Assembly (NCBI GenBank): GCA_964440915.1
Contig: CAYTTV010000015.1
Coordinates: forward strand, 7,990-71,989
Length of the DNA: 64,000 bases
Direction of reading: 5' to 3'
Source of the DNA: CAMPJM01 sp964440915
GTDB lineage: Bacteria; Bacteroidota; Bacteroidia; Cytophagales; Cyclobacteriaceae
Position 1 is the stretch's first letter. The number at the start of each line of letters is the position of its first letter. The position numbers and the translations under genes were made by a program. Under the pieces are notes generated by a model. The model saw only the letters and a list, made by a program, of their open reading frames with translations. It was not told the DNA's origin and did no database searches. Positions 53,541 to 62,671 of the stretch are shown here, one piece after another.

Positions 53541-54722
53541 ATGAATTTATTCCATAAATCTATTTTTACGTTATCTATAGCATTTTTTTTCCTGTTCATC
53601 ACTCCATTGTCTTCGTGCCAAGGACAGGGCCACAATGAAAACATTTTCGTGGGTGCAGAACAACTAGGTGAATACTTACCTTTGCTAGAAGGTAAGAGAG
53701 TTGCACTAATCGTTAACCAGACCTCTTTAGTAGGCAAAACCCATATCGTAGACACACTTATATCCAGTGGAGTAAAAATAAAAAAGGTTTTTGCCCCTGA
53801 GCATGGCTTTAGAGGGGAGGCAGACGCTGGCGAGCACGTACAAAGTGCGGTGGACACCAAAACTGCTCTGCCCATTGTTTCCCTGTATGGCCAAAACAAA
53901 AAACCCACTGCAGACCAACTTGCCGATATAGATGTTGTCGTTTTTGACATTCAAGACGTCGGCGCAAGGTTTTACACTTACATTAGCACCATGCACTACG
54001 CTATGGAGGCCTGTGCCGAAAACAACAAGGCATTTATAGTGCTGGATCGGCCCAATCCCAACGGCCATTATGTAGATGGCCCTATTCTTGAACCCAAATA
54101 TAAATCCTTTGTGGGCATGCATCCTATTCCCGTCGTTCATGGGCTCACAGTAGGCGAACTGGCCTTGATGATCAATGGCGAAAACTGGCTAGAGAGCGGC
54201 CTCACCTGCGACCTCAAGGTAATTACCGTAAAAAATTATACCCACAGCGACTCCTATATATTGCCGGTACGACCTTCTCCTAACTTACCAAACCAACAAT
54301 CTATTGCGCTATATCCATCGATATGCTTCTTTGAAGGAACGCCCGTAAGCCTTGGCCGGGGCACCGATTTCCCTTTTCAGGCAATCGGCTATCCAAATCC
54401 TAAGTTCGGTGATTTTACCTTCACTCCTGTAAGCACCCCTGGTGCCAAAAACCCGCCACTTCAAAATCAATTGTGCTATGGTAAAGACCTTAGGAAAGTA
54501 GAAGTAGCACCAGGCATCAACTTGCAATATCTTATTGAGTTTTACCAAAAAGCAGAAGACAAAGAAAAATTCTTCACCAATTTCTTCAACCTGCTGGCTG
54601 GCACCGATCGCTTGCAGAAACAAATCAAGACAGGTATGAGCGCTGCTGAAATCAAACAAACTTGGCAAGAACCTTTAGCAACTTATAGGGTGATGCGCGA
54701 TAAATATTTGCTTTATCCATAA
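53541..54722 (+). CDS. NamZ-family exo-beta-N-acetylmuramidase (DUF1343)
   Basis: A 393-residue exported protein with a lipoprotein signal peptide (FFLFITPLSSC, Cys29). The family's opening VGAEQLGEYLPLLEGKRVALIVNQTSLV is followed by FAPEHGFRGEADAGEHV, where the Glu and His residues are the conserved active-site-type set, then FDIQDVGARFYTYISTMHYAMEA and VLDRPNPNG. NamZ removes N-acetylmuramic acid from peptidoglycan fragments for recycling; a role in cell-wall salvage is inferred. Confidence 0.88.
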   Translation: MNLFHKSIFTLSIAFFFLFITPLSSCQGQGHNENIFVGAEQLGEYLPLLEGKRVALIVNQTSLVGKTHIVDTLISSGVKIKKVFAPEHGFRGEADAGEHVQSAVDTKTALPIVSLYGQNKKPTADQLADIDVVVFDIQDVGARFYTYISTMHYAMEACAENNKAFIVLDRPNPNGHYVDGPILEPKYKSFVGMHPIPVVHGLTVGELALMINGENWLESGLTCDLKVITVKNYTHSDSYILPVRPSPNLPNQQSIALYPSICFFEGTPVSLGRGTDFPFQAIGYPNPKFGDFTFTPVSTPGAKNPPLQNQLCYGKDLRKVEVAPGINLQYLIEFYQKAEDKEKFFTNFFNLLAGTDRLQKQIKTGMSAAEIKQTWQEPLATYRVMRDKYLLYP

Positions 54723-54747
54723 ATAGCAAATTATTAGGGCGCCTATT

Positions 54748-54870
54748 CCCGCTATCCGCTACTACTCCGCCCAGCCACATGGATTTCCTGACTTTAGGCG
54801 CGACCCAGCTTTATGCCATCCCTAACAAAATCACCCCATGGCGGGGTACCGCTCCTATCGGGGGCGCTCC
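54748..54870. repeat. GC-rich dispersed-repeat-like intergenic element
   Basis: This island is richer in G and C than its AT-rich surroundings. It starts with CCCGCTATCCGCT (54748-54760) and ends with GCTCCTATCGGGGGC (to about 54865), with an internal ACCCC/GGGGT palindrome near 54831-54847. From memory, Bacteroidota genomes carry dispersed intergenic repeats that open with CCCGCTATCC and close with CTATCGGGG; this resembles one. A short frame at 54779-54979 is not considered coding. The flanking 54881-55019 shows nothing clear. Confidence 0.5.
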
Positions 54871-55019
54871 TACGTTTTGCCTAAGTTATGCAGTATTGTT
54901 AGACTTTCTATTGTGTTATATTCCAGATTTACTATTCGATTTTGGGGCAAATCAATATCCGCTGCTCCCTTATAAATGACACAAAGGACTACATCAGCAC
55001 TTGCGTGAAGCATTGGTAC

Positions 55020-55181
55020 TTATCTAGCGGTAATTAACACCAAGCAAAAGCCAATGATGACCATCCAGAATTTATACGCAGATAATGCAGGTACAATCAC
55101 AATCTGTAATTGCATCAATACGGCCATAAGTACTAAAAGTATAGCCACAACTTTCAATATGGAGGTGATTTTTTTGCTCAT
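55020..55181 (-). CDS. Small two-helix membrane protein, 53 residues
   Basis: Missed by size cut-offs. It begins MSKKITSILKVVAILLVL and ends FWMVIIGFCLVLITAR, so two hydrophobic segments (residues about 9-30 and 38-51) flank a short polar turn with a Pro. ATG at 55181 and a clean TAA. Proteins of this size ending in a TM segment plus ITxR are common in Bacteroidota, from memory, but none is characterised. It lies alone between namZ and the Sua5 gene. Confidence 0.7.
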   Translation of the reverse strand: MSKKITSILKVVAILLVLMAVLMQLQIVIVPALSAYKFWMVIIGFCLVLITAR

Positions 55182-55327
55182 CTTATATGTTTGACAGTTT
55201 GCACAAAATTATCATTCAGTCCCCAACATATTCTTTAAATTTTAATAAAAATCGTACATTCACGCCCGAAAACAAATATCATTTTAAGCCTTGAATGGTT
55301 TAGAGGAACAAAGAACAAGCTTCTCCT

Positions 55328-56287
55328 ATGGCGACAATAGGCACTGATGTTTTAAAGGCCAAGGCAATTTTGGAAAAGGGCAACCTGGTAGCCATCCCAA
55401 CAGAAACGGTGTATGGGCTGGCGGGAAACGCCTTGGATGTAGCATCAGTAACAAAGATTTTCCAAGTAAAAAACAGACCTTCTTTTGATCCATTGATCGT
55501 CCATACCAATAGTCTAGAAAGAGCTTCTTCTTTTCTGAAGCATATCCCAGACATGGCCCACCAATTGGCAGAAGCACTATGGCCTGGCCCACTGACGCTG
55601 CTATTGGAAAAGCAATCGAACATACCGGATTTGGTAACAGCAGGGCTAGACAGGGTGGCTATACGTATCCCTGACCATCCCATGACATTGCAACTGCTTA
55701 CTCAGCTTGATTTTCCCTTGGCTGCTCCTAGTGCCAATCCATTCGGCTATATCAGTCCAACTGAAGCGGCGCATGTAGACGAACAGTTGGGCGATCAGCT
55801 TGAATACATATTGGATGGAGGGCCTTGCATTGTTGGTGTAGAGTCTACTATCATAGGGTTTGAAAACGGCCAACCGTGGATATACCGAACGGGAGGTACC
55901 AGTATAGAGCAAATTGAGGCTCTGATAGGACCTGTGTCTGTACAATCGCATTCTACATCCAACCCTAAAGCTCCTGGGATGCTCAAGAGCCATTATGCTC
56001 CACGGAAACCACTTATTTTAGGCGATCTTCCAACGCTAATCCAGCAACATGCTGGGGAAAACTTTGGGATCTTATCGTTCGACCAATCCTTCGATGCTGT
56101 AGAACCCGAAAAGCAAATAGTGCTTTCGCCTTCCGGCAAAATACAAGAGGCGGCTCAAAAGCTCTTTGGCGCATTGCGGATGTTGGATAAAATGCCTGTT
56201 AAATTTATACTGGCAGAATATGTTCCTACAAGTGGCCTAGGCAAAGCAATAAATGACAGATTGAAACGGGCCTCCGTTCAATTATAA
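55328..56287 (+). CDS. tsaC: Threonylcarbamoyl-AMP synthase (Sua5 type)
   Basis: A 319-residue protein with an N-terminal YrdC domain and a C-terminal Sua5 domain. It forms threonylcarbamoyl-AMP for the t6A modification of ANN-decoding tRNAs. The full nucleotide site is present: IPTETVYGLAGNALD (residues 21-35), KNRPSFDPLIVH, GPLTLLLEK, and PLAAPSANPFGYISPTEA (SAN signature). The Sua5 tail contains SHYAPRKPLILGDLP. This is the active enzyme, in contrast to the eroded relative at 12.3 kb. Confidence 0.94.
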   Translation: MATIGTDVLKAKAILEKGNLVAIPTETVYGLAGNALDVASVTKIFQVKNRPSFDPLIVHTNSLERASSFLKHIPDMAHQLAEALWPGPLTLLLEKQSNIPDLVTAGLDRVAIRIPDHPMTLQLLTQLDFPLAAPSANPFGYISPTEAAHVDEQLGDQLEYILDGGPCIVGVESTIIGFENGQPWIYRTGGTSIEQIEALIGPVSVQSHSTSNPKAPGMLKSHYAPRKPLILGDLPTLIQQHAGENFGILSFDQSFDAVEPEKQIVLSPSGKIQEAAQKLFGALRMLDKMPVKFILAEYVPTSGLGKAINDRLKRASVQL

Positions 56288-56336
56288 AGATAAGTTTTAT
56301 TAATTTTACTTTTTTAAAATCCATACACTACAAACT

Positions 56337-57524
56337 ATGAAAACGATAGACGACCTTAATTTTTCCAATAAGAAGGCCTTAATCAGGGTTGACTTTAATG
56401 TGCCCCTCGATAAAAGTTTTAACATTACCGATGACACCCGAATCAGGGCCGCAGTGCCCACCGTAAATAAAATTTTAAAAGATGGTGGCTCAGCCATATT
56501 GATGTCGCATTTGGGCAGGCCAAAGGGAGGCCCTGAAGACAAGTATTCCTTAAAACACTTGGTAGATCACTTGTCTAAGACATTCAACACCACAGTAAAG
56601 TTTTCCAATGACTGTGTGGGGAGCGAAGCAGAAGAAAAAGCAGCGAACCTACAACCTGGAGAAATTCTTTTGCTTGAGAACCTACGGTTCCACAACGAAG
56701 AGACAGCAGGAGATGAAGGCTTTGCCAAGCAACTGTCCAATTTGGGCGACATATATGTAAACGATGCTTTTGGAACTGCTCACAGAGCACATGCCTCTAC
56801 TACCATTGTAGCCCAGTATTTTGACACCAAAGTATGCGGTTATGTGATGAAAGCAGAGTTGGACAATGCTGAAAAAGTACTCGGCAACACCCAAAAGCCT
56901 TATACAGCTATTATGGGCGGAGCCAAGATTTCTGATAAAATTCAAATTATCGAAAGACTACTAGACAAGGTAGACAACCTCATTATCGGAGGCGGCATGT
57001 CTTACACTTTCTTTAAGGCAATGGGCGGAAAGATCGGTTCGTCTCTTGTAGAAGAAGACAAGGTTGAACTGGCCAAAACGCTTATCCAAAAGGCCAAAGA
57101 AAAAAATGTAAACCTACAATTGCCTATCGACAGCATTTGTGCTGATGCTTTCAGCAACGATGCCAACACCAAAATTGCTCAAAACATCAACATAGAAGAT
57201 GGCTGGATGGGCTTAGATATCGGCCCGGAAGCAAGAGTAGTATTTGCTAACATCATTAAATCTTCTAAAACTATTCTTTGGAATGGACCCATGGGTGTTT
57301 TCGAAATGGACAATTTTGCCCAAGGCACTATTCAGGTAGCCGAAGCAGTAGTAGAAGCCACCGAAAATGGTGCCTTCTCTCTAATTGGTGGAGGAGATTC
57401 TGCCGCAGCCGTAAACTCTCTGGGCTATGGCGACAAAGTTTCCTACGTATCTACTGGAGGCGGTGCTCTCTTAGAATATATGGAAGGGAAAGTGCTTCCT
57501 GGCGTAGCAGCATTAGAAAAATAA
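56337..57524 (+). CDS. pgk: Phosphoglycerate kinase
   Basis: A 395-residue glycolytic kinase that makes ATP from 1,3-bisphosphoglycerate. N-domain: KKALIRVDFNVPLDK, SHLGRPKGGPEDKYSLKHL, FGTAHRAHAST; hinge and C-domain: YTAIMGGAKISDKIQI, ILWNGPMGVFE and SLIGGGDSAAAV with the nucleotide-binding glycines. Full length with all substrate-binding regions. It stands 49 bp after Sua5 and ends at a strong terminator. Confidence 0.98.
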   Translation: MKTIDDLNFSNKKALIRVDFNVPLDKSFNITDDTRIRAAVPTVNKILKDGGSAILMSHLGRPKGGPEDKYSLKHLVDHLSKTFNTTVKFSNDCVGSEAEEKAANLQPGEILLLENLRFHNEETAGDEGFAKQLSNLGDIYVNDAFGTAHRAHASTTIVAQYFDTKVCGYVMKAELDNAEKVLGNTQKPYTAIMGGAKISDKIQIIERLLDKVDNLIIGGGMSYTFFKAMGGKIGSSLVEEDKVELAKTLIQKAKEKNVNLQLPIDSICADAFSNDANTKIAQNINIEDGWMGLDIGPEARVVFANIIKSSKTILWNGPMGVFEMDNFAQGTIQVAEAVVEATENGAFSLIGGGDSAAAVNSLGYGDKVSYVSTGGGALLEYMEGKVLPGVAALEK

Positions 57525-57547
57525 ACAGTAATATCAAACTGTACACT

Positions 57548-57587
57548 AGCGATGTCACCCATTCCTTGAGCGTGACATCGCTTTTAT
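57548..57587. terminator. Terminator between pgk and recQ
   Basis: AGCGATGTCAC (57548-57558) pairs with GTGACATCGCT (57572-57582), 11 bp with a 13-base loop, followed by TTTATTTT on the plus strand. It serves pgk and lies just past the recQ stop on the other strand. Confidence 0.88.
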
Positions 57588-59500
57588 TTTGACCCCACTA
57601 TAAAAATTTTGCCGTCATCATCATACTTTAAAACCTTATTGTCAAGCATCAGCCTGATCACGGAAGCCATTTCTTTCTTGTCAGCCGCTGATTGGTTTTT
57701 CAACAAATCTTCTAGAGCCAATGGGCCATTCTGGAGCTTTGTTTTAACTTGCTCAATAAGCAGCTTGTCCATCTCTACAGCCTTCTTTTTCCTTTGCTTT
57801 TCTAAGCAGACATCGCATACGCTACAATCTTCATAATTTACCTCTCCGAAATACTCCGTTAAAAATCTTGTACGACATAGTGTTTTGTTTTCCAAATACG
57901 CTACTACACGCTTCAGTTTCTCCTTTTCCGCTTTATACCTACCCTCCGTTTTCGCCTTATCAATGGGAAGTGCATTGGCATCCAACCTTGGTGTGGTGAA
58001 GATCAATTGAGGTTTATCTTTCTGCTTATCATAGATCGCCACGTCCATTTCTTGAAGTCGCTCCAATTTTTTCACCACTTCATTTTTTGATACTTGCAAC
58101 ATTTCTGCAAGCCGCTGTTCTTTTATAGGAATAAAGTCTGACAGTATGTCTCCACCATAGGCCCTCAAGATAGCCTTGATAAGCATATCATAAGGCTCAT
58201 GGGCAATTTGGAATGCATATAGCCGCTTCTGATCCAGCTTGATATAGAGCTTTGATGGATTATAAAAGCTGTCATTAAGTTGTATAAATCCAAGCTCTCC
58301 GAGTTTCTTTGTGGCATAAAAAGCATCTAGCGGCTTTATATTGTATGCATTGGCAAAGTCTTCTAAAACAAAATCAAAGCTCACAAATTGGCCACTTCCA
58401 ACGGCTATTTTATAATAGTTGGCAAGCGATTGATATACCGCTTTTAAAGTAGCCCTATCAGGATGAGACTGCTCAAACTGCTGCAGGAGTGCCTCAATAT
58501 CCGACTGATGATAAAGCATGACCGCAAAAGCCTTGGCTTCATCGCGACCTGCCCGTCCAGCTTCCTGATAGTAGGCTTCCAAGTTTTGGGGAAGGTCGTG
58601 GTGAATTACCACCCGCACATCTGGTTTGTCAATGCCCATACCAAAAGCATTTGTTGCCACCATGATCCTTACTTTATCCTTTATCCAAGCTTCTTGCGTC
58701 CTATCCCTTTCTTCTACCTCCAGGCCAGCATGGTACCAAGCCGCAGAGAGTCTATTTTGGTTCAGTACCTTAGCCAATTGCTGAGCACTCTTTCGCCTGT
58801 TCACATATACAATGGCAGGACCAGGGACCTTTCGCAATATCTCAATGAGCCTGTTCTCCTTATCCTCCTCCTCAAATACGGAATAGGATAAATTTTGCCG
58901 CACAAAGCTCTTCTGAAATACGCTTGGAGTGGAAAGCTTCAGCTTATCAATAATGTCCTGTTTCACATCGGGGGTAGCCGTTGCCGTAAGGGCGATACAG
59001 GGCACATCGGGCAACAGTTCCCGCAAGGCAATAATCTCTAAATAGGCAGGCCTGAAATTATACCCCCACTGCGAAATACAATGCGCCTCATCCACGGCTA
59101 TTAGGTTGACCGTCATTTGGCTCACTCTTTCCACAAAAATTTCTGTCTTTATTCTTTCTGGAGAGATGTATAATAGCTTTACATCACCATAAATGCAGTT
59201 ATCTAAAGTAATGTCAATTTCCCTGCTGTTCATTCCAGAGAAGATCATAGCAGCCTTTATTCCCTTTGCCCGAAGTGCTTCCACCTGGTCTTTCATTAAG
59301 GCAATAAGGGGAGAAACCACAATGCATATGCCCTCTTTGAGCAAGGCAGGCACCTGAAAACATATAGATTTTCCCCCTCCTGTTGGCATCAATGCCAACA
59401 CATCCTTTCCTGCAACTACAGCTTCGACGATATCCTCTTGAACTGGACGAAAAGAAGAAAATCCCCAGTACTCATACAATACATCTTTCGGTGAACGCAT
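57584..59500 (-). CDS. recQ: RecQ-type ATP-dependent DNA helicase
   Basis: A 638-residue helicase that unwinds DNA 3'-5' in recombination and repair. Walker A LMPTGGGKSICFQ (residues 37-49), DEAH box VDEAHCISQWGYNFRPAY, and VVIHHDLPQNLEAYYQEAGRAGRD (motif VI) appear in order. The RecQ-C zinc site is CRTRFLTEYFGE ... CSVCDVC near residue 545-575. The family's HRDC domain is not visible at the C-terminus, and the region after the winged helix is short, as in the HRDC-free RecQ forms common in this phylum. Confidence 0.95.
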   Translation of the reverse strand: MRSPKDVLYEYWGFSSFRPVQEDIVEAVVAGKDVLALMPTGGGKSICFQVPALLKEGICIVVSPLIALMKDQVEALRAKGIKAAMIFSGMNSREIDITLDNCIYGDVKLLYISPERIKTEIFVERVSQMTVNLIAVDEAHCISQWGYNFRPAYLEIIALRELLPDVPCIALTATATPDVKQDIIDKLKLSTPSVFQKSFVRQNLSYSVFEEEDKENRLIEILRKVPGPAIVYVNRRKSAQQLAKVLNQNRLSAAWYHAGLEVEERDRTQEAWIKDKVRIMVATNAFGMGIDKPDVRVVIHHDLPQNLEAYYQEAGRAGRDEAKAFAVMLYHQSDIEALLQQFEQSHPDRATLKAVYQSLANYYKIAVGSGQFVSFDFVLEDFANAYNIKPLDAFYATKKLGELGFIQLNDSFYNPSKLYIKLDQKRLYAFQIAHEPYDMLIKAILRAYGGDILSDFIPIKEQRLAEMLQVSKNEVVKKLERLQEMDVAIYDKQKDKPQLIFTTPRLDANALPIDKAKTEGRYKAEKEKLKRVVAYLENKTLCRTRFLTEYFGEVNYEDCSVCDVCLEKQRKKKAVEMDKLLIEQVKTKLQNGPLALEDLLKNQSAADKKEMASVIRLMLDNKVLKYDDDGKIFIVGSK

Positions 59501-59532
59501 ATAGGCTACTTTATGTATTGTTTAACTTTCAG

Positions 59533-60300
59533 TTACCAAACTAATGGTTTTTTTGCAAGAAAAGCAGATATCCCACGCTGGAAGTCTTCTGTATTACGCG
59601 CTTCCGTATTTTTCTTGACAGCATAATCAAGCGCATCTTCTAAGTTCATCCCGTGCATATTAGCAATCATCTCTTTAATAGTCCTTATAGATTGGGCAGA
59701 ATTTCCGTTGCAAATATTTAATGCAAAGTTATTGACTTCATGTTCCAACACTTTGGGATCCACCACCCTATTAACAAGTCCTATTTCCATCGCTTTGTCC
59801 GCATTTATCCAGTCGCCACTCAGCAAAAGCTCCTTTGTCCTCCCCTCTCCTACCCTAAGCAATAGAAACTTCATCACAATGGCAGGCAAGAATCCAATCT
59901 TTACCTCAGTATAACCGAAGCCTGCTTCCGGAACAGTAAAAATAAAGTCACATACCGATGCCAGGCCGCAGCCTCCTGCAATAGCGTGACCATGTACTTG
60001 GGCGATCACAAGCTTAGGGTGTCTATAAATTCGAAGTAATAGGGACTTCAGATTATGCGAATCCTTCAAATTATCTCTAAAAGAGTTCTGTTGCAATTGT
60101 TTCAAGTATTCCAAATCGGCTCCGGCGCAGAAGACTTTACCTTTGGCTTTCAACACAATTACTTTCACTTTAGGATCCACGTCAGCTCTTGTAAAAGCCT
60201 CGCTAAGTGATGCTACAACGGCCTCATTCAGGGCATTTCGCTTTTCAGGCCTGTTCAGGGTAATCGTAGCGATTCGATCTTCAACTTTATATTCTATCAT
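59533..60300 (-). CDS. Enoyl-CoA hydratase/isomerase family protein
   Basis: A 255-residue crotonase-fold protein. Oxyanion-hole regions are CAGADLEYLKQ and HGHAIAGGCGLASVCDF; the GFGYTEVKIGFLPAIVM stretch carries a Glu in the catalytic position. The FLPAIVM wording recalls methylglutaconyl-CoA hydratases, which act just before HMG-CoA lyase in leucine breakdown; the latter is encoded at 1.7 kb, but this link is inference. Stands 32 bp upstream of recQ on the same strand. Confidence 0.83.
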   Translation of the reverse strand: MIEYKVEDRIATITLNRPEKRNALNEAVVASLSEAFTRADVDPKVKVIVLKAKGKVFCAGADLEYLKQLQQNSFRDNLKDSHNLKSLLLRIYRHPKLVIAQVHGHAIAGGCGLASVCDFIFTVPEAGFGYTEVKIGFLPAIVMKFLLLRVGEGRTKELLLSGDWINADKAMEIGLVNRVVDPKVLEHEVNNFALNICNGNSAQSIRTIKEMIANMHGMNLEDALDYAVKKNTEARNTEDFQRGISAFLAKKPLVW

Positions 60301-60362
60301 ATTTATCCGAATCTAAATCATTGATTATAAACACTTCTATAATGTCCCCTTAAGTAATAGCG

Positions 60363-62483
60363 CTACTCTCTACCGATGTTATGGACAAACGCACCCGAGG
60401 TAAGCGGATGAAAAACCTGCACATTCTCGAGCTCAATTTCCCTATACAATCTTTCAGCTGTCCAATACTTATACGTGTTGCCTATGATCAAATATTGAAA
60501 ACAAAGGTTGCCCGGAATATCATCCCATGATTTCACCGCCTCATGTTCTAAAATTAACACATCTACATTAACTTTTTTCTCAAAATCCCAATAATACTCG
60601 CTTGCACTATCTAATACCATGATCTTGTAACCATTCCATACCATTATGTTGCCATAAGGAAACTCCTGCTTATGGACAGGGACCTGAGCACTCTTGATCT
60701 GGTCGTAAGCCATACTCCTTCCGCTACTGAGGAGTCCTGGCTGAATGGTGTAGTGAAAAGTTTTCTCATCAATCCAATCTCCTCCGGTGTTCTCCAAATC
60801 AAAAAATCTGCCTTCTGAAAAACCCATGGCTCCTCGTTGCCCAATACTGTAATAAGTGATGTATCTATCTTTCATTTTCCATAATCTTTGCATTGTGCTA
60901 AATTGAAACATAACACACAATATCATAATGAAAACTACCCATCGAAGCCCCTTATAATAGATAAACATTATGATGACCAACAGCAATATCATCAAAATAA
61001 ATACCTGCCATCCAGAGAGATATAGACCTGATAAGCGACTTAAGGGCAGATAACTTATCCAGAACACAAAATGGTTGAGCCAACTCACAATAAAACTCAA
61101 GACTGTGCCCACTAACGTAGCTAAAGGCGCTATAAAACTTGATGCCAGCAATGCAATCCCCATTGATAGCATTACAAAAGCAGAAGGTACCAGCACGATG
61201 TTAGCCAACAAAAAATATAGGGGAAACTGATTGAAATAATAGGTAGAAAGTGGGAAGACGGCCAATTGCGCTGATAGTGAAACGCACATTAGTTGCCATA
61301 TTCCATCAGCAAACTTGGATTTGAAATTAACTAGAGGGTAAAATTTAGGATATAAAAACACTATTCCTAACACAGCTAAATAAGACAATTGAAAACCTAC
61401 AGATTGCAGAAAATAAGGATTGATCAACAATAAAAAGAAGGCCGACGCAGCTATGGTATTGTATATATTAGTCTGCTTGCCCCATGCTCTGGCGACAATA
61501 ATAAATGAAAACATGGTAGCTGCACGCATCACTGAAGGCGACAGGCCTGTTATGAAAGCAAATGCCCAAAGTGCCAAGAGGCAGACAGTGGCAAATGCCA
61601 ACCTGCTGCGCTTAAGCCAGTGTAGGCAAAAAAGAAGTATGGCATAGATTACCCCAACGTGCAAGCCTGACACCGCTAATATATGGATAACTCCTGCTGT
61701 AGCATAAGCCTCTTGTAACGAATCGTCAAGACCGGTTTTCAGCCCGAGCACAAGTGCCAATAATATACCTTGGGCCTGCGGATCACTGATATATGTCTGA
61801 ATAATATTTGCGCAGGCAGTCTGGGCTATAAAAGCATAATCAAAAAGGTTCTTTCGGGATTTTTCTCCGTATACAATCCACTCATCTGCTGTCACAAAAT
61901 CAGCCATAAAAATATTCTGCCCCTCTAGATACGCTCTATAGTCAAATACGCCTGGGTTCATGCTAGGCTTTATAGGATGCGCAAAACCATACACCATAAT
62001 GAGGTCGCCAGGGGATGGTGTCGGCTTGTCGGTGTTTTTGCTGCTATTTAGCTTCACCTTGCCTCTGTAAGGCTGCCAACGACCATCTATATTGACATGA
62101 CTAACCATTACAGTAGTGTTGAAACGACTTTCATTCTCCCGAGGAAGCTCCACAATTTCGCCTGTATAAAAGGATACCTGCTCATCTATGTGGGTTATGT
62201 GGTCCGGCCAGTTCTTTTCTGTCGAAAAATAAGCCCTTAGATATCCGCACAGGAATAACGTAACAAACGCAAGGACTCCCAAAGCAGTGATAGGTGAAAA
62301 GTGGTTTCGGGGTCGCAGAAAAAAGTAGCCAGAAGCATATGCTAATATGGTTACTACCAAAAGTTTATACACCGTTGATATTTCCGCAGAATACACGGAA
62401 TGGGCTACAATGCCCAAACTAAAAAATAGCAGAAAGCGAATAAAAGGATATGGTATCCAAATAAACATAGCTGGTATGGTCAA
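60363..62483 (-). CDS. comEC: ComEC/Rec2 family competence protein
   Basis: A 706-residue inner-membrane protein with about ten transmembrane segments. The N-terminal DUF4131-type region (to residue about 190) precedes the competence domain with ILAVSGLHVGVIYAILLFCL and TGLSPSVMRAATMFSFIIVAR. The C-terminal 190 residues sit where a metallo-beta-lactamase domain normally is, but no HxHxDH motif is seen, so nuclease activity would need to come from elsewhere. The family moves single-stranded DNA across the membrane in transformation; function here is inferred. Confidence 0.88.
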   Translation of the reverse strand: MTIPAMFIWIPYPFIRFLLFFSLGIVAHSVYSAEISTVYKLLVVTILAYASGYFFLRPRNHFSPITALGVLAFVTLFLCGYLRAYFSTEKNWPDHITHIDEQVSFYTGEIVELPRENESRFNTTVMVSHVNIDGRWQPYRGKVKLNSSKNTDKPTPSPGDLIMVYGFAHPIKPSMNPGVFDYRAYLEGQNIFMADFVTADEWIVYGEKSRKNLFDYAFIAQTACANIIQTYISDPQAQGILLALVLGLKTGLDDSLQEAYATAGVIHILAVSGLHVGVIYAILLFCLHWLKRSRLAFATVCLLALWAFAFITGLSPSVMRAATMFSFIIVARAWGKQTNIYNTIAASAFFLLLINPYFLQSVGFQLSYLAVLGIVFLYPKFYPLVNFKSKFADGIWQLMCVSLSAQLAVFPLSTYYFNQFPLYFLLANIVLVPSAFVMLSMGIALLASSFIAPLATLVGTVLSFIVSWLNHFVFWISYLPLSRLSGLYLSGWQVFILMILLLVIIMFIYYKGLRWVVFIMILCVMFQFSTMQRLWKMKDRYITYYSIGQRGAMGFSEGRFFDLENTGGDWIDEKTFHYTIQPGLLSSGRSMAYDQIKSAQVPVHKQEFPYGNIMVWNGYKIMVLDSASEYYWDFEKKVNVDVLILEHEAVKSWDDIPGNLCFQYLIIGNTYKYWTAERLYREIELENVQVFHPLTSGAFVHNIGRE

Positions 62484-62671
62484 ACCTTAAAAATAAAAGT
62501 TCCGAACCGATTTACAAAGTCAACCCGAGAACATTGTTTATGGTGCCTTTAAGAGAGTAAACACAAATAATGAACAAGCTCTTAAATCAACCCTATTTAC
62601 GCTTCAGCATTTGACCTGACCATTAAATGCAAAATTAAAGAAGGATCCCCCTCATTTTCAGGAGACCTGAC

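Noticed and set aside
54779..54979. 66-codon frame in the repeat-like island
   Set aside because: It is better explained by the GC-rich repeat element; no family resemblance and no start signal.
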